Assembly: GCA_003225005.1 (NCBI GenBank) | Contig: QIAN01000065.1 | Location: 62,001-126,000, forward strand | Direction of reading: 5' to 3' | Origin: Acidobacteriota bacterium | Lineage (GTDB): Bacteria > Acidobacteriota > Terriglobia > Terriglobales > Acidobacteriaceae | DNA: 64,000 nucleotides | Shown here: positions 53,256 through 61,393 of the stretch, piece after piece | Position numbering within the stretch: position 1 is the stretch's first letter | Layout of the letters: every line of letters begins with the position of its first letter | Notes under the pieces: model-generated | Told to the model about the DNA's origin: nothing | Databases searched by the model: none | Seen by the model: the letters and a program-made list of their open reading frames with translations, nothing else | Position numbers and translations under genes: made by a program

Positions 53256-54023
53256 ATGCGCCATCTAAAACTGATCGTTTCTTATGACGGGTCTGATTTC
53301 TCAGGATGGCAAGTGCAGCCTGATCGAGCGACTGTGCAGGGCACACTAGCTTCAGCCATTGGACGCATCACCGGAGAAAAGGTATTACCCCAAGGGTCGG
53401 GCCGGACCGACGCAGGGGTGCACGCGCTGGCCCAGGTGTTGACGTTTGCAACCGAGTCTTCCGTTCCCACCGCAAATTTCTTGACCGCGTTGAACGATAT
53501 CTTACCGTCCACGGTGCGCGTGTTGGAGGCGGACGAGGCTCCAGCGGATTTTCACGTGCGCAAGTCGGCCCGCGCCAAGACGTACCGCTATCGGATATAC
53601 CGCCCCTCAATTTGTCCGCCGTTTCTGGCGCGGTATGTGTGGCACTATCCCTATCGTCTCGATGAAGAAGCGATGGGACAGGCTGCGAACAACGTAATTG
53701 GAGAGCATGACTTCACCTCGTTCGCGGCCGTCGATCCCGAGCGCGGCCGCGAGGATCAGCCGGCTTCGAATGTGCGGCGAATTTTTTCTTCGACCTGGGA
53801 GCGTCAGGATGAAGAGCTGGTCTATACAGTGCGCGGCTCCGGGTTCCTGCACCACATGGTGAGAAATTTGGTGGGGACATTCATTCTGGTCGGAAAGGGA
53901 ACGTTCGAGGTCGGAGACATCGCGCGCATTCTGGAGGCGCGCGACCGATCAGCCGCGGGAGCGACAGCGCCAGCCGGCGGACTCTATCTGGTCAGTGTGG
54001 AGTATGAGCACGAACCGCGTTGA
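53256..54023 (+). CDS. truA: tRNA pseudouridine(38-40) synthase
   Basis: Converts uridines 38-40 of tRNA anticodon arms to pseudouridine. Motifs: LIVSYDGSDFSGWQVQPDR, the catalytic Asp in GSGRTDAGVHALAQVLTF, KTYRYRIY and FLHHMVRNLVGTFILVGKG. ATG 53256 (MRHLKLIVSYDG) gives 255 aa, normal length; the track start at 53178 adds 26 residues of non-conserved sequence. No close neighbour on the same strand. Confidence 0.95.
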   Translation: MRHLKLIVSYDGSDFSGWQVQPDRATVQGTLASAIGRITGEKVLPQGSGRTDAGVHALAQVLTFATESSVPTANFLTALNDILPSTVRVLEADEAPADFHVRKSARAKTYRYRIYRPSICPPFLARYVWHYPYRLDEEAMGQAANNVIGEHDFTSFAAVDPERGREDQPASNVRRIFSSTWERQDEELVYTVRGSGFLHHMVRNLVGTFILVGKGTFEVGDIARILEARDRSAAGATAPAGGLYLVSVEYEHEPR

Positions 54024-54098
54024 AAACCGGCTTATCAGGATCAAAAGTGGAAGCTTACGGCTGACCTTGTTGGCCGTGCCGCAACTGACGGGCTCGTC

Positions 54099-54500
54099 CT
54101 ACGAAGTCTGGTGGCGGACTGCGGCGTTGGCCAAGCCGTTGGCCTCGGCGTTATTCTCGCGGCGGACATGGGAGATGGAGAATTTGATAGAGCGAGCCAA
54201 CTTGCGGCAAATAAAATTGAGGGAATAGAGGCGAGCGCTGCGGCACCTATACTCGCCTTTCATCTGCCTGACCACGACCTCTGAATCGGAGTAGACATGC
54301 AGCGTTCTGGCCTTCAAAGCCAATGCACATTGCAGAGCTTCGAGCAGCGCAACGTATTCCGCGACATTGTTGTCCTGACGGCCGATCCACTTAGCGATTC
54401 GGATTTCGCCGTTGTCGGAACCGTCGATAATCACCCCAATACCGGACGGCCCTGGATTTCCCAAGGAGCCGCCGTCCACGTAGGCCACCAGATCTGGCAT
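54099..54500 (-). CDS. RNase HI-like protein, last acidic residue changed to Asn
   Basis: A 133-aa RNase H-fold protein starting at ATG 54500. DVDGGSLGNPGPSG-type start is YVDGGSLGNPGPSGIGVII (first Asp), then NNVAEYVALLEALQCAL (Glu) and VYSDSEVVVRQMKGEY (third acidic Asp). At the fourth position the family has ..N.EADALA.., but here it is NNAEANGLANAA, coded by AAC. In RNase HI this Asp supports metal binding, so activity may be reduced or altered. It converges on truA with 75 bp between. It belongs to the short bacterial RnhA-like group used as a stand-alone domain. Confidence 0.88.
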   Translation of the reverse strand: MPDLVAYVDGGSLGNPGPSGIGVIIDGSDNGEIRIAKWIGRQDNNVAEYVALLEALQCALALKARTLHVYSDSEVVVRQMKGEYRCRSARLYSLNFICRKLARSIKFSISHVRRENNAEANGLANAAVRHQTS

Positions 54501-54721
54501 CAGGGCTCGTCTCTGTCTACAACATGCGCCCACAGGCTTTCTGTCGTCAAGATTATTATTTGATTCCCTCTCAAGCGTCGTTCAATTCTACCGGGCTGTG
54601 TAACCATTTGTGGAAAAATAAGGCAAATTGGAAATGTGCTCTGTGAAGTGGCGGTGGCAGAATGAGTTACGTTTTTCACCATCTAGGTTATTGCGTCGCG
54701 CAATTGCACCAAAAAATGTCG

Positions 54722-55012
54722 TTGACATCTTCGCATCAGATGTTTAGGGTTGCACGCGTCGATGGCTGAAAGGGTTGGCTAAATAATATTTTGCCAGTCC
54801 GAAGTAGGCTGAGTGATCAGCTCGGCGGGGCGACCCGCTGAGCAGCCAGACCTGAAAAAACCGACGGCTCTGCGAGGAGCAGTTGGGGTATGGGACTGCG
54901 AAAGCAGTGATCGCATCAAGGGGCTGTGACGGTACATGCATCCACGCTGTTAGTTCCCTCGCAAGAGCTGGCAGTTAGAGCATAACCAAAGTCACGGCCC
55001 TTTCTATTTCTT
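54722..55012 (+). ncRNA. Candidate structured RNA with GNRA-capped hairpins
   Basis: A gene-free region of about 700 bp holds a promoter-like TTGACA (54722-54727)-17 bp-TAGGGT (54745-54750), followed by clustered stems. Hairpin 1: GCTCGGCGGG-GCGA-CCCGCTGAGC (54820-54843), extended by GGCT/AGCC. Hairpin 2: CTGC-GAGGA-GCAG (54870-54882), extended by CCGA/TTGG. Hairpin 3: ACTGC-GAAA-GCAGT (54895-54908). A long stem AAGGGGCTGTGAC (54918-54930) pairs with GTCACGGCCCTT (54991-55002) with one bulge and encloses CTC-GCAA-GAG. A T-rich run (TTTCTATTTCTT) follows. Three loops are GNRA tetraloops. It matches no RNA family I know. It may be an independent RNA or a leader of the HAF gene 190 bp downstream. 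Confidence 0.45.
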
Positions 55013-55198
55013 CCCGTTCCTCCTGGTTGCTCCCTCACGCTGGCTTCCCTGAACTGACGCAGGTCCTCGAATTCTCTGGCATAATGCCGGAATGGGGCCT
55101 TAAGCCGGGTGCTGTTAATTCCATCGAGCAAAGCTCAACCCTGCAGGTTTTGCCGATTTCGAGCGCAAAAGCGAATAACCCGTGGCCAGGAGAAACGA

Positions 55199-56284
55199 AT
55201 GATCGCTGGGCCGAGCCGAATTGCATTTTGTGCATGGTTGGTTCTGGCTGGAACTTTCTCGGCGCTTGCCCAAACTTATACGATCACTGAGATCGGCGTG
55301 TTGAAGGGAGATAACGAGAGCAGCGGTTTTTGGCTGAACTCCGCCGGACAGGTTGTGGGTTGCTCCGATACCGCGACTTCGAATGGTTATCCCTGTACCG
55401 GCACGACGGCGGGGCAGCATGCCTTTCTTTGGAGCAAAAGCGCGGGCTTGAAAGATCTGGGAACAATGTCGGGCGGCACGATTAGTGGCGCGATTGGCAT
55501 CAACGATGTCGGACAGGTTGTGGGTTACTCCAATGTCAAAGCAAGTTCGGCGTCCGACTTTTTTGCTTTTCTCTGGACCCCCGGCCGAGGCGTGACCAAT
55601 CTGGGAACTTTGTCTGGGGGGAACTCGAGTTGTGCATTCGCAATAAATTCCGCTGGCGTAATCGCCGGGGATTCCTTCATCAGCAACGGAAAAGTCAATG
55701 CAGCGAGCTGGACGAACAATAAAATTAGGAATTTAGGTGGTCTGCCGAAAAGCATTTTTACTGCGGCGCTCGACATCAACGACAACAACCAGATTGTTGG
55801 AGAATCCATTTTCTCCTACGGTCCCCCATTCCGATCGCACGCCTTCGAATGGTCTGCCGCCCTGGGCCTGAAAGATCTCGGAACTCTTTCAGGGGGGACG
55901 ACAAGCATGGCCAATGCGATTAACTCCTCAGGCGTGATGGTGGGTCAGTCCAATGCGTCTGGTTTCCCGAATGCGTGGCACGCCGTGATGTGGAACGCGG
56001 CGCGGAAAATACGGGACCTCGGAACCCTGCCCGGTGGTACCTACAGCGTGGCGTTTGGCGTCAACGATTCCGATGAGGTGGTGGGCTACGGCAACATTTC
56101 CAATAACGCGCCCCACGCTTTTTTGTGGACCCAGGCGGCCGGAATGCGGGACCTGAATTCCCTGATCCCGGCGAACTCCGGGTGGGTGTTGATCAATGCC
56201 AACGCAATTAACCGGCTCGGACAGATAACCGGTTACGGCACCTTCAAGGGCTACAATCACGGGTTCCTGTTATCCCCGAAATGA
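55199..56284 (+). CDS. Secreted HAF-repeat protein
   Basis: Exported protein of 361 aa built of HAF repeats. ATG 55199, behind CCAGGAGAAACGA, gives signal peptide AFCAWLVLAGTFSALAQ with cleavage near TYTITEIG; the track start at 55109 is too early. Repeats include AFLWSKSAGLKDLGTMSGG, AFLWTPGRGVTNLGTLSGG, AFEWSAALGLKDLGTLSGG and VMWNAARKIRDLGTLPGG, with AINxxGxVVGxS linkers between. The repeats form beta-rich, propeller-like domains. Common in acidobacteria and planctomycetes, of unknown function; no PEP-CTERM or LPXTG sorting signal at the C-terminus. Confidence 0.88.
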   Translation: MIAGPSRIAFCAWLVLAGTFSALAQTYTITEIGVLKGDNESSGFWLNSAGQVVGCSDTATSNGYPCTGTTAGQHAFLWSKSAGLKDLGTMSGGTISGAIGINDVGQVVGYSNVKASSASDFFAFLWTPGRGVTNLGTLSGGNSSCAFAINSAGVIAGDSFISNGKVNAASWTNNKIRNLGGLPKSIFTAALDINDNNQIVGESIFSYGPPFRSHAFEWSAALGLKDLGTLSGGTTSMANAINSSGVMVGQSNASGFPNAWHAVMWNAARKIRDLGTLPGGTYSVAFGVNDSDEVVGYGNISNNAPHAFLWTQAAGMRDLNSLIPANSGWVLINANAINRLGQITGYGTFKGYNHGFLLSPK

Positions 56285-56516
56285 GAGCCAGTCAAGGGGC
56301 GAGGGAGTTGCGATTGCAGCCGGCCGGTCAGAGACTTGCTAACCTAGCTTCCTTGGAATTCGAAGGCAGCGGTAAGGGAATCGGTTTCGAACTGTACGAG
56401 AGACTCAGGTTCCGGTCGAGCAGGCAATCGAGACAGGTTCGCACGCGGCTGATGCGAGGACACCATCCTCGGCATCGACCCCGAGCCGTCTTACTGCCCA
56501 CCGCCCCCCTATGTAT

Positions 56517-59500
56517 CTAATTATTTGAAATCAGCCGACGTACCTGTTCGTCGGAGAGACCTTCGATTTCCGCGAGTATTCTTGCCTGAATCACCGAACT
56601 TAATTGACCAATGGTGGAACCCTCAAAGAAGTCTCTCAACGTGAAGGGTATCTGATACAAGGAGCGGATTCTGGAAACGATCTGCATGGCGAGAAGGGAG
56701 TGCCCGCCTAAATCGATGAAATTATCGTCAATGCCAATGCACTCGAAGCCGAATACACTGCTCCATATTTTGAGGAGCGCCGCCTGCACGGGATTGGTCA
56801 CCTGGTCTGCTTCATGCGGCTGACTTGCAGGCGGCCGAAGGGCTCCGTCTTGCGGCTGCACTCGCGAGAGGTACTTTGTCGGATCAAATGTTTCTTCGGA
56901 TGCTCTCAGTAGATGGTCAAGATTCTGTGGGCTGACAACAACCTGAATGAGATTTGAATTTAGGGCTCGACGGAAGGCCTCCAACCCGTCTTTGGTGGTG
57001 ATTGCGCTTTCGAGGGCACCCGGCTTCCAACCCTCCACACCCTGCAGGGTCTCCAACTCGGCTAACATGCCCACTTCTCTCCAGCTCGACCAATTGATAC
57101 TGAGGGCATGAAAGTATCCTTTTGCATTGGCAAAGAACGCAAAAGCATCAAGAAATGAGTTGGCAGCAGTGTAGTCGGACAGCGCGTACGGTGTAAGAAC
57201 CGCGCTGACGGAGGAGAACAAAACCATGAAATCCAGTTTGATCCGCTTCAAAAGGTCAAACAGAATCATGGTGCCGTAAACTTTGGGAGCTAACACCGCA
57301 TCCGCGCTCTCCCTTGTTTTGCTCTGAATCATTCCCGCTTGGACAACACCTGCGGCGTGGATAACCCCGTTGATGGTTCCGTACCTCGCCAATACGTCGT
57401 CGACAGCCGTCTGCATTTGTGCTCTGTCGGAGACGTCCGCAACCAAGACATCGATCTCAGCGCCCATCCTTTCAATCTCCATGAGGGCCGTGAGCGTCTT
57501 GAGAACGGGGGCCGGAGTATCTGCCGCCGTCACCAATTCCGGCCAACTGGACTTTTTCGGAAACGGAGACTTCTTGGTCAGCACCAGTCTGGGCCGGCAC
57601 GCCCTGGCAAGATAGCCGGCGATGGCCAGTCCGAGTCCACCGGTTCCTCCTGTGATCAGGTACACTCCGCCCGGCCTTAAACGTCTGATGACAGGCGCCG
57701 CGCTCGGCGCTCGAGAAGGGAGAGGCTCATTCAACTTGACTCGTTCGAAGTGTCGTTCCCAGCGATACTTCCCGCGATAGGCAATCACTCGGCTGGCAGG
57801 TTCTTCGGCATACTCAGAAATGATCCGGTCGAGCCATTCCTCCGGGAGGCTCTCAAACGGCTGACTGTCCGGCAAATCAATATTGAAGCACTTGACGTTC
57901 GGATATTCCCTGGGAATCACGCCGCCAGGCCCCAGCACGGTTGCCATCGCCGGAGCGACGTCTTCTTCACCCGTAACCGAATGCAGACGGTTGGAAATAA
58001 CGCCGATCTTGGTAGGGATGGAAGTCCGGAGCTCACCGATGGCCTGAGCGATATGGAGCAGGCTGAAGAACCCAAAATTCTGATTTGCGGGACGGGCCTG
58101 CGCGGCCTCCTCATCTTCTCTCGTCAGGCTTCCCAAATGGACGATGTGAATCGGGGCGACTGTTCGCCGTTCCAGCTCCAGAAACAATTCCCGATAACCC
58201 TCAATACCTGCTGGATTGAGCTCAAATGAGCCGTCAGCGTGACGGACACATGTTTCGCCGAAGCGAACGAAGGCCACCGACATCCCCAGAGCTTCGAGTT
58301 TGGATTTCAGACGACTGCCGCCGCCGTATCGATCCGCAATAATCAGCCAGAAGGCAGGGTGGGAGGCATGGACAATGTCACTCGGCAAGTGCGTCCGTTT
58401 CCAGCTTGGAGCATAGAACCAATCGTCCAGGCTGGATGTTGCAGACACTGATTTCTGTTCTTGTGCGATGTTTGTATTGGCTGGCGTAGTCTCTATCCAG
58501 TAATGGCGCCGCTCAAAAGGGTAAGTCGGCAGCGATATTCTGCGCCGTCTTTGCCCGGGATAAATGCTTTCCCACCCCACCTCAACGCCGGAGAGCCAGA
58601 GCCTGCCAATGCCCTGCAATAAGAATTCAACGTCAGACTGGTTTTCATAATGGGGGCGGATCGAGGAAATAGTGATCGGGTCGGCGGCGTTTCGCCGGCC
58701 GGGGTGCTGCATGGCCAATACGCCAAGAGTTCGTCCGGGGCCGGCCTCCAGCAGAATGGGATTCTTCAACCGCCAGAGCTCCTGGAGGGCGTCGTTGAAC
58801 CTGGAAGTATGATCGGCATGCATGGCCCAATAGGATGGACTGATCGCGTCACGCCCCGTAATCCATCTGCCCGTGACGTTTGAGATGTATGGAATTCCTG
58901 GCTCGTTAAGCCGCACATTTCTTACTTCGTTTTCAAATGCGCTTACAATAGGACTGAGCATTCTCGAATGAAAGGCATGGGCATTCTGCACACGCCGAGA
59001 TATGATCTGCCTTTCGTTCAACAGCCGCTCAAACTCAACCACGGCGGCGGTTGGACCTGCGACCACGCATAATGCCGGTCCGTTTATCAGAGAAATGGAA
59101 AGATCTCCGGTAAGCAGGGGGAGCACTTCCTTCTCCGAAAGGGTGACGGAAAGCATGGCTCCCTGAGGCAGATCATTCACCAGCCTGGCTCGTGTGGCGA
59201 TCAGACGTAACGCGTCTTCGAGCGATAGCACCCCTGCCAGGCACGCCGCAACATATTCCCCCATGCTATGGCCGACCATAGCGGCGGGAGTGATCCCAAA
59301 CGACTGCCAAAGCCGAGCCAGAGCGTATTCGACGGTGAATAGTGCCGGTTGGGCGAACAGTGTCTTATTCAGATCCGTGGCATGGTCGTCTTTCGGCGCA
59401 TCCGTTGTTCGCCCCAGCATCTTCTTCAGATCGATGCCCCTGCTGTTTCCCTCGTTCTTCCATCCCTGGCCATCGGGATAAATAATTTTCCGAATATCAG

Positions 59501-61226
59501 TCCCCAGGTATGGATCGAGGATCTGCGCGCATCGATCAACCTCCTGCCGGAATACGTCCCATGATTCATAGAGACCGTGGCCCATGCCGACGTAGTGATC
59601 TCCGATACCAGGAAACATGAAAACCACCGGCCGTTCTGCGGATTCGTCTTTCACGCTGGAGAAAACCCGCTTCGAGTTCTGTTCGGCCAGCGCCCTCATG
59701 GCATCCTCTCGGCTGCCACAGACGAGGTATCGTCTGTGCGAAAACATCCGGCGTCCGACACGCAGGGTGTGGGTCACGTCGTTCATGTTTACGGAATCGT
59801 TGCGTTCCAGGAAATCGCGCAAGCGGTGAGTGCTATGGTCGAGCGCCGCTGCCGACCTTGCCGAGAGTATCAGTAGGTGAGATGGATCGATACGGGAGCC
59901 TTGCCGCGACTCGGGTGCTTCCTCGAACACCATGTGCGCGTTCGTCCCTCCCATGCCAGTGGACATAACTCCCGCTCTTCTGGGGCGATCGCTTGTCCAT
60001 TTTCGCAATTGCGTGTTGACATAGAACGGAGTGCGTTTGAAATCGATTTCAGGATTGGCCTGGCTAAAGTGGAGACTGGGTGGAAGGCTGCGATGCTTGA
60101 GGGCAAGGATGGTTTTTATCATGCCGGCGACCGCTGCCGCGGCATCGAGATGCCCCACGTTGGATTTTACCGAACCGATGGCGCAGTAATCCGAATGCTG
60201 GGTAAAGGTGCGAAATCCTTTGGTCAACGCCCTGATCTCGACTGGGTCCCCGACGGGCGTTCCCGAACCGTGAGCCTCGACATAGGTGATGCTGTCTGCC
60301 TCGACCCCGGCATTGGCCAGCGCCTCCACCACTACGTCGGCCTGACCGTTGACACTGGGGGTGGTGTAACCGGCCTTTTCCGAGCCGTCATTGTTAACGG
60401 CGGAACCCTTGATAACGGCATGGATGTTGTCGCCTTCCGCGATGGCGTCCGCCAGGCGCTTCAGCACCAGAATGCCGCCGCCGCTTCCAAAGACAGTTCC
60501 ATTTGCCTTGGCGTCAAACGCTCTTACATGCCCGTCCGGCGAAACCACCCCGCCACCGTCACAGAAGTAACCCGCCCGATGAGGTACCCGCACGGATATA
60601 GCCCCCGCCAGCGCTATATCCGACTCGCCATTCAAAAGGCTTTGGCGAGCCACATGGACCGCGACCATGGAGGTGGAGCAGGCTGTCTGAATCGTGAGGC
60701 TGGGTCCCTTCAAATTCAGCTTGTAAGAGATCCGGGTACTGAGAAAGTCCTTGTCCGAATCGATCAGAGTAGGAATGTAGTCCTGAGCAAACTGGCGGCT
60801 CAGCCCGCGATCCATGAAATAGGTATTGAAAGCGCTTCCAGTAAAAACGCCAATGCGTCCGGGATAGCGATTTGGGTCATAGCCCGCATCCTCAATCGCC
60901 TCATGCGCCAGCTCCAGCAGAATGCGATGCTGGGGGTCGATGGTCCTGGCTTCGCTGGGCAGGAAGCCAAAGAAATCGGCATCAAACTGGCCCGGGTCTT
61001 CCAGGATTGGCGCGGCCTTCACGTAGTTCGGATCGCTAAGCCAAGCAGCAGGCACTCCTGATCGCAGCAATTCCTCATCGGAAAACTTGGTTATCGACTC
61101 AACGCCTTCGACCAGGTTGTGCCAAAACTCTTCGAGGTTTCGCGCACCGGGAAAGCGACAGGCCATGCCGACGACCGCGATATCAAGTTCGTAATTCTTC
61201 TCACGAAATGGCTGCGGGTCTGGCAT
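56517..61226 (-). CDS. Type I polyketide synthase module, KS-AT-KR-ACP
   Basis: Modular PKS of 1569 aa. KS (about 12-440): active-site Cys183 in TACSTSMVAVHVARQ, VEAHGSGTPVGDP and GSVKSNVGHLDAAAAVAG. AT (about 540-860): FPGIGDHYVGMG, active-site Ser in GHSMGEYVAACLAG, and HAFHSRM, a motif usual for malonyl-type ATs. KR (about 1150-1420): GGTGGLGLAIAGYLA, LFSSVSAVLTPYALSDYTAANSF with the catalytic Ser/Tyr/Asn; no LDD motif. ACP (about 1490-1560): phosphopantetheine Ser in DLGGHSLLAMQIVSRI. No DH, ER or TE, so the product must pass to another protein or be released elsewhere. Co-directional with the Ser adenylation and dehydrogenase genes upstream. Confidence 0.95.
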   Translation of the reverse strand: MPDPQPFREKNYELDIAVVGMACRFPGARNLEEFWHNLVEGVESITKFSDEELLRSGVPAAWLSDPNYVKAAPILEDPGQFDADFFGFLPSEARTIDPQHRILLELAHEAIEDAGYDPNRYPGRIGVFTGSAFNTYFMDRGLSRQFAQDYIPTLIDSDKDFLSTRISYKLNLKGPSLTIQTACSTSMVAVHVARQSLLNGESDIALAGAISVRVPHRAGYFCDGGGVVSPDGHVRAFDAKANGTVFGSGGGILVLKRLADAIAEGDNIHAVIKGSAVNNDGSEKAGYTTPSVNGQADVVVEALANAGVEADSITYVEAHGSGTPVGDPVEIRALTKGFRTFTQHSDYCAIGSVKSNVGHLDAAAAVAGMIKTILALKHRSLPPSLHFSQANPEIDFKRTPFYVNTQLRKWTSDRPRRAGVMSTGMGGTNAHMVFEEAPESRQGSRIDPSHLLILSARSAAALDHSTHRLRDFLERNDSVNMNDVTHTLRVGRRMFSHRRYLVCGSREDAMRALAEQNSKRVFSSVKDESAERPVVFMFPGIGDHYVGMGHGLYESWDVFRQEVDRCAQILDPYLGTDIRKIIYPDGQGWKNEGNSRGIDLKKMLGRTTDAPKDDHATDLNKTLFAQPALFTVEYALARLWQSFGITPAAMVGHSMGEYVAACLAGVLSLEDALRLIATRARLVNDLPQGAMLSVTLSEKEVLPLLTGDLSISLINGPALCVVAGPTAAVVEFERLLNERQIISRRVQNAHAFHSRMLSPIVSAFENEVRNVRLNEPGIPYISNVTGRWITGRDAISPSYWAMHADHTSRFNDALQELWRLKNPILLEAGPGRTLGVLAMQHPGRRNAADPITISSIRPHYENQSDVEFLLQGIGRLWLSGVEVGWESIYPGQRRRRISLPTYPFERRHYWIETTPANTNIAQEQKSVSATSSLDDWFYAPSWKRTHLPSDIVHASHPAFWLIIADRYGGGSRLKSKLEALGMSVAFVRFGETCVRHADGSFELNPAGIEGYRELFLELERRTVAPIHIVHLGSLTREDEEAAQARPANQNFGFFSLLHIAQAIGELRTSIPTKIGVISNRLHSVTGEEDVAPAMATVLGPGGVIPREYPNVKCFNIDLPDSQPFESLPEEWLDRIISEYAEEPASRVIAYRGKYRWERHFERVKLNEPLPSRAPSAAPVIRRLRPGGVYLITGGTGGLGLAIAGYLARACRPRLVLTKKSPFPKKSSWPELVTAADTPAPVLKTLTALMEIERMGAEIDVLVADVSDRAQMQTAVDDVLARYGTINGVIHAAGVVQAGMIQSKTRESADAVLAPKVYGTMILFDLLKRIKLDFMVLFSSVSAVLTPYALSDYTAANSFLDAFAFFANAKGYFHALSINWSSWREVGMLAELETLQGVEGWKPGALESAITTKDGLEAFRRALNSNLIQVVVSPQNLDHLLRASEETFDPTKYLSRVQPQDGALRPPASQPHEADQVTNPVQAALLKIWSSVFGFECIGIDDNFIDLGGHSLLAMQIVSRIRSLYQIPFTLRDFFEGSTIGQLSSVIQARILAEIEGLSDEQVRRLISNN

Positions 61227-61393
61227 ACTCGCTCAGGGGGAGCTCAAGTTGAGACGCCCCAGAGTCGGGGCGCGGGGCTTGCCTTGCAACGGAACGTATG
61301 GTCTGCTTTGAGTCGCCAGCCCCCAGCTCGACGGCTTTCATAAAGCCCCTGCGCTGGCCTGGCAAATCCGGGGGAGAGCAATGCTGGCATCGG

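Noticed and set aside
54744-54941. 65-aa minus-strand ORF in the candidate RNA region
   Set aside because: No ribosome site or family match; it spans the GNRA hairpins, which better explain the sequence.
59877-61061. 394-aa plus-strand ORF opposite the PKS ketosynthase
   Set aside because: Antisense shadow of a well-supported KS domain.
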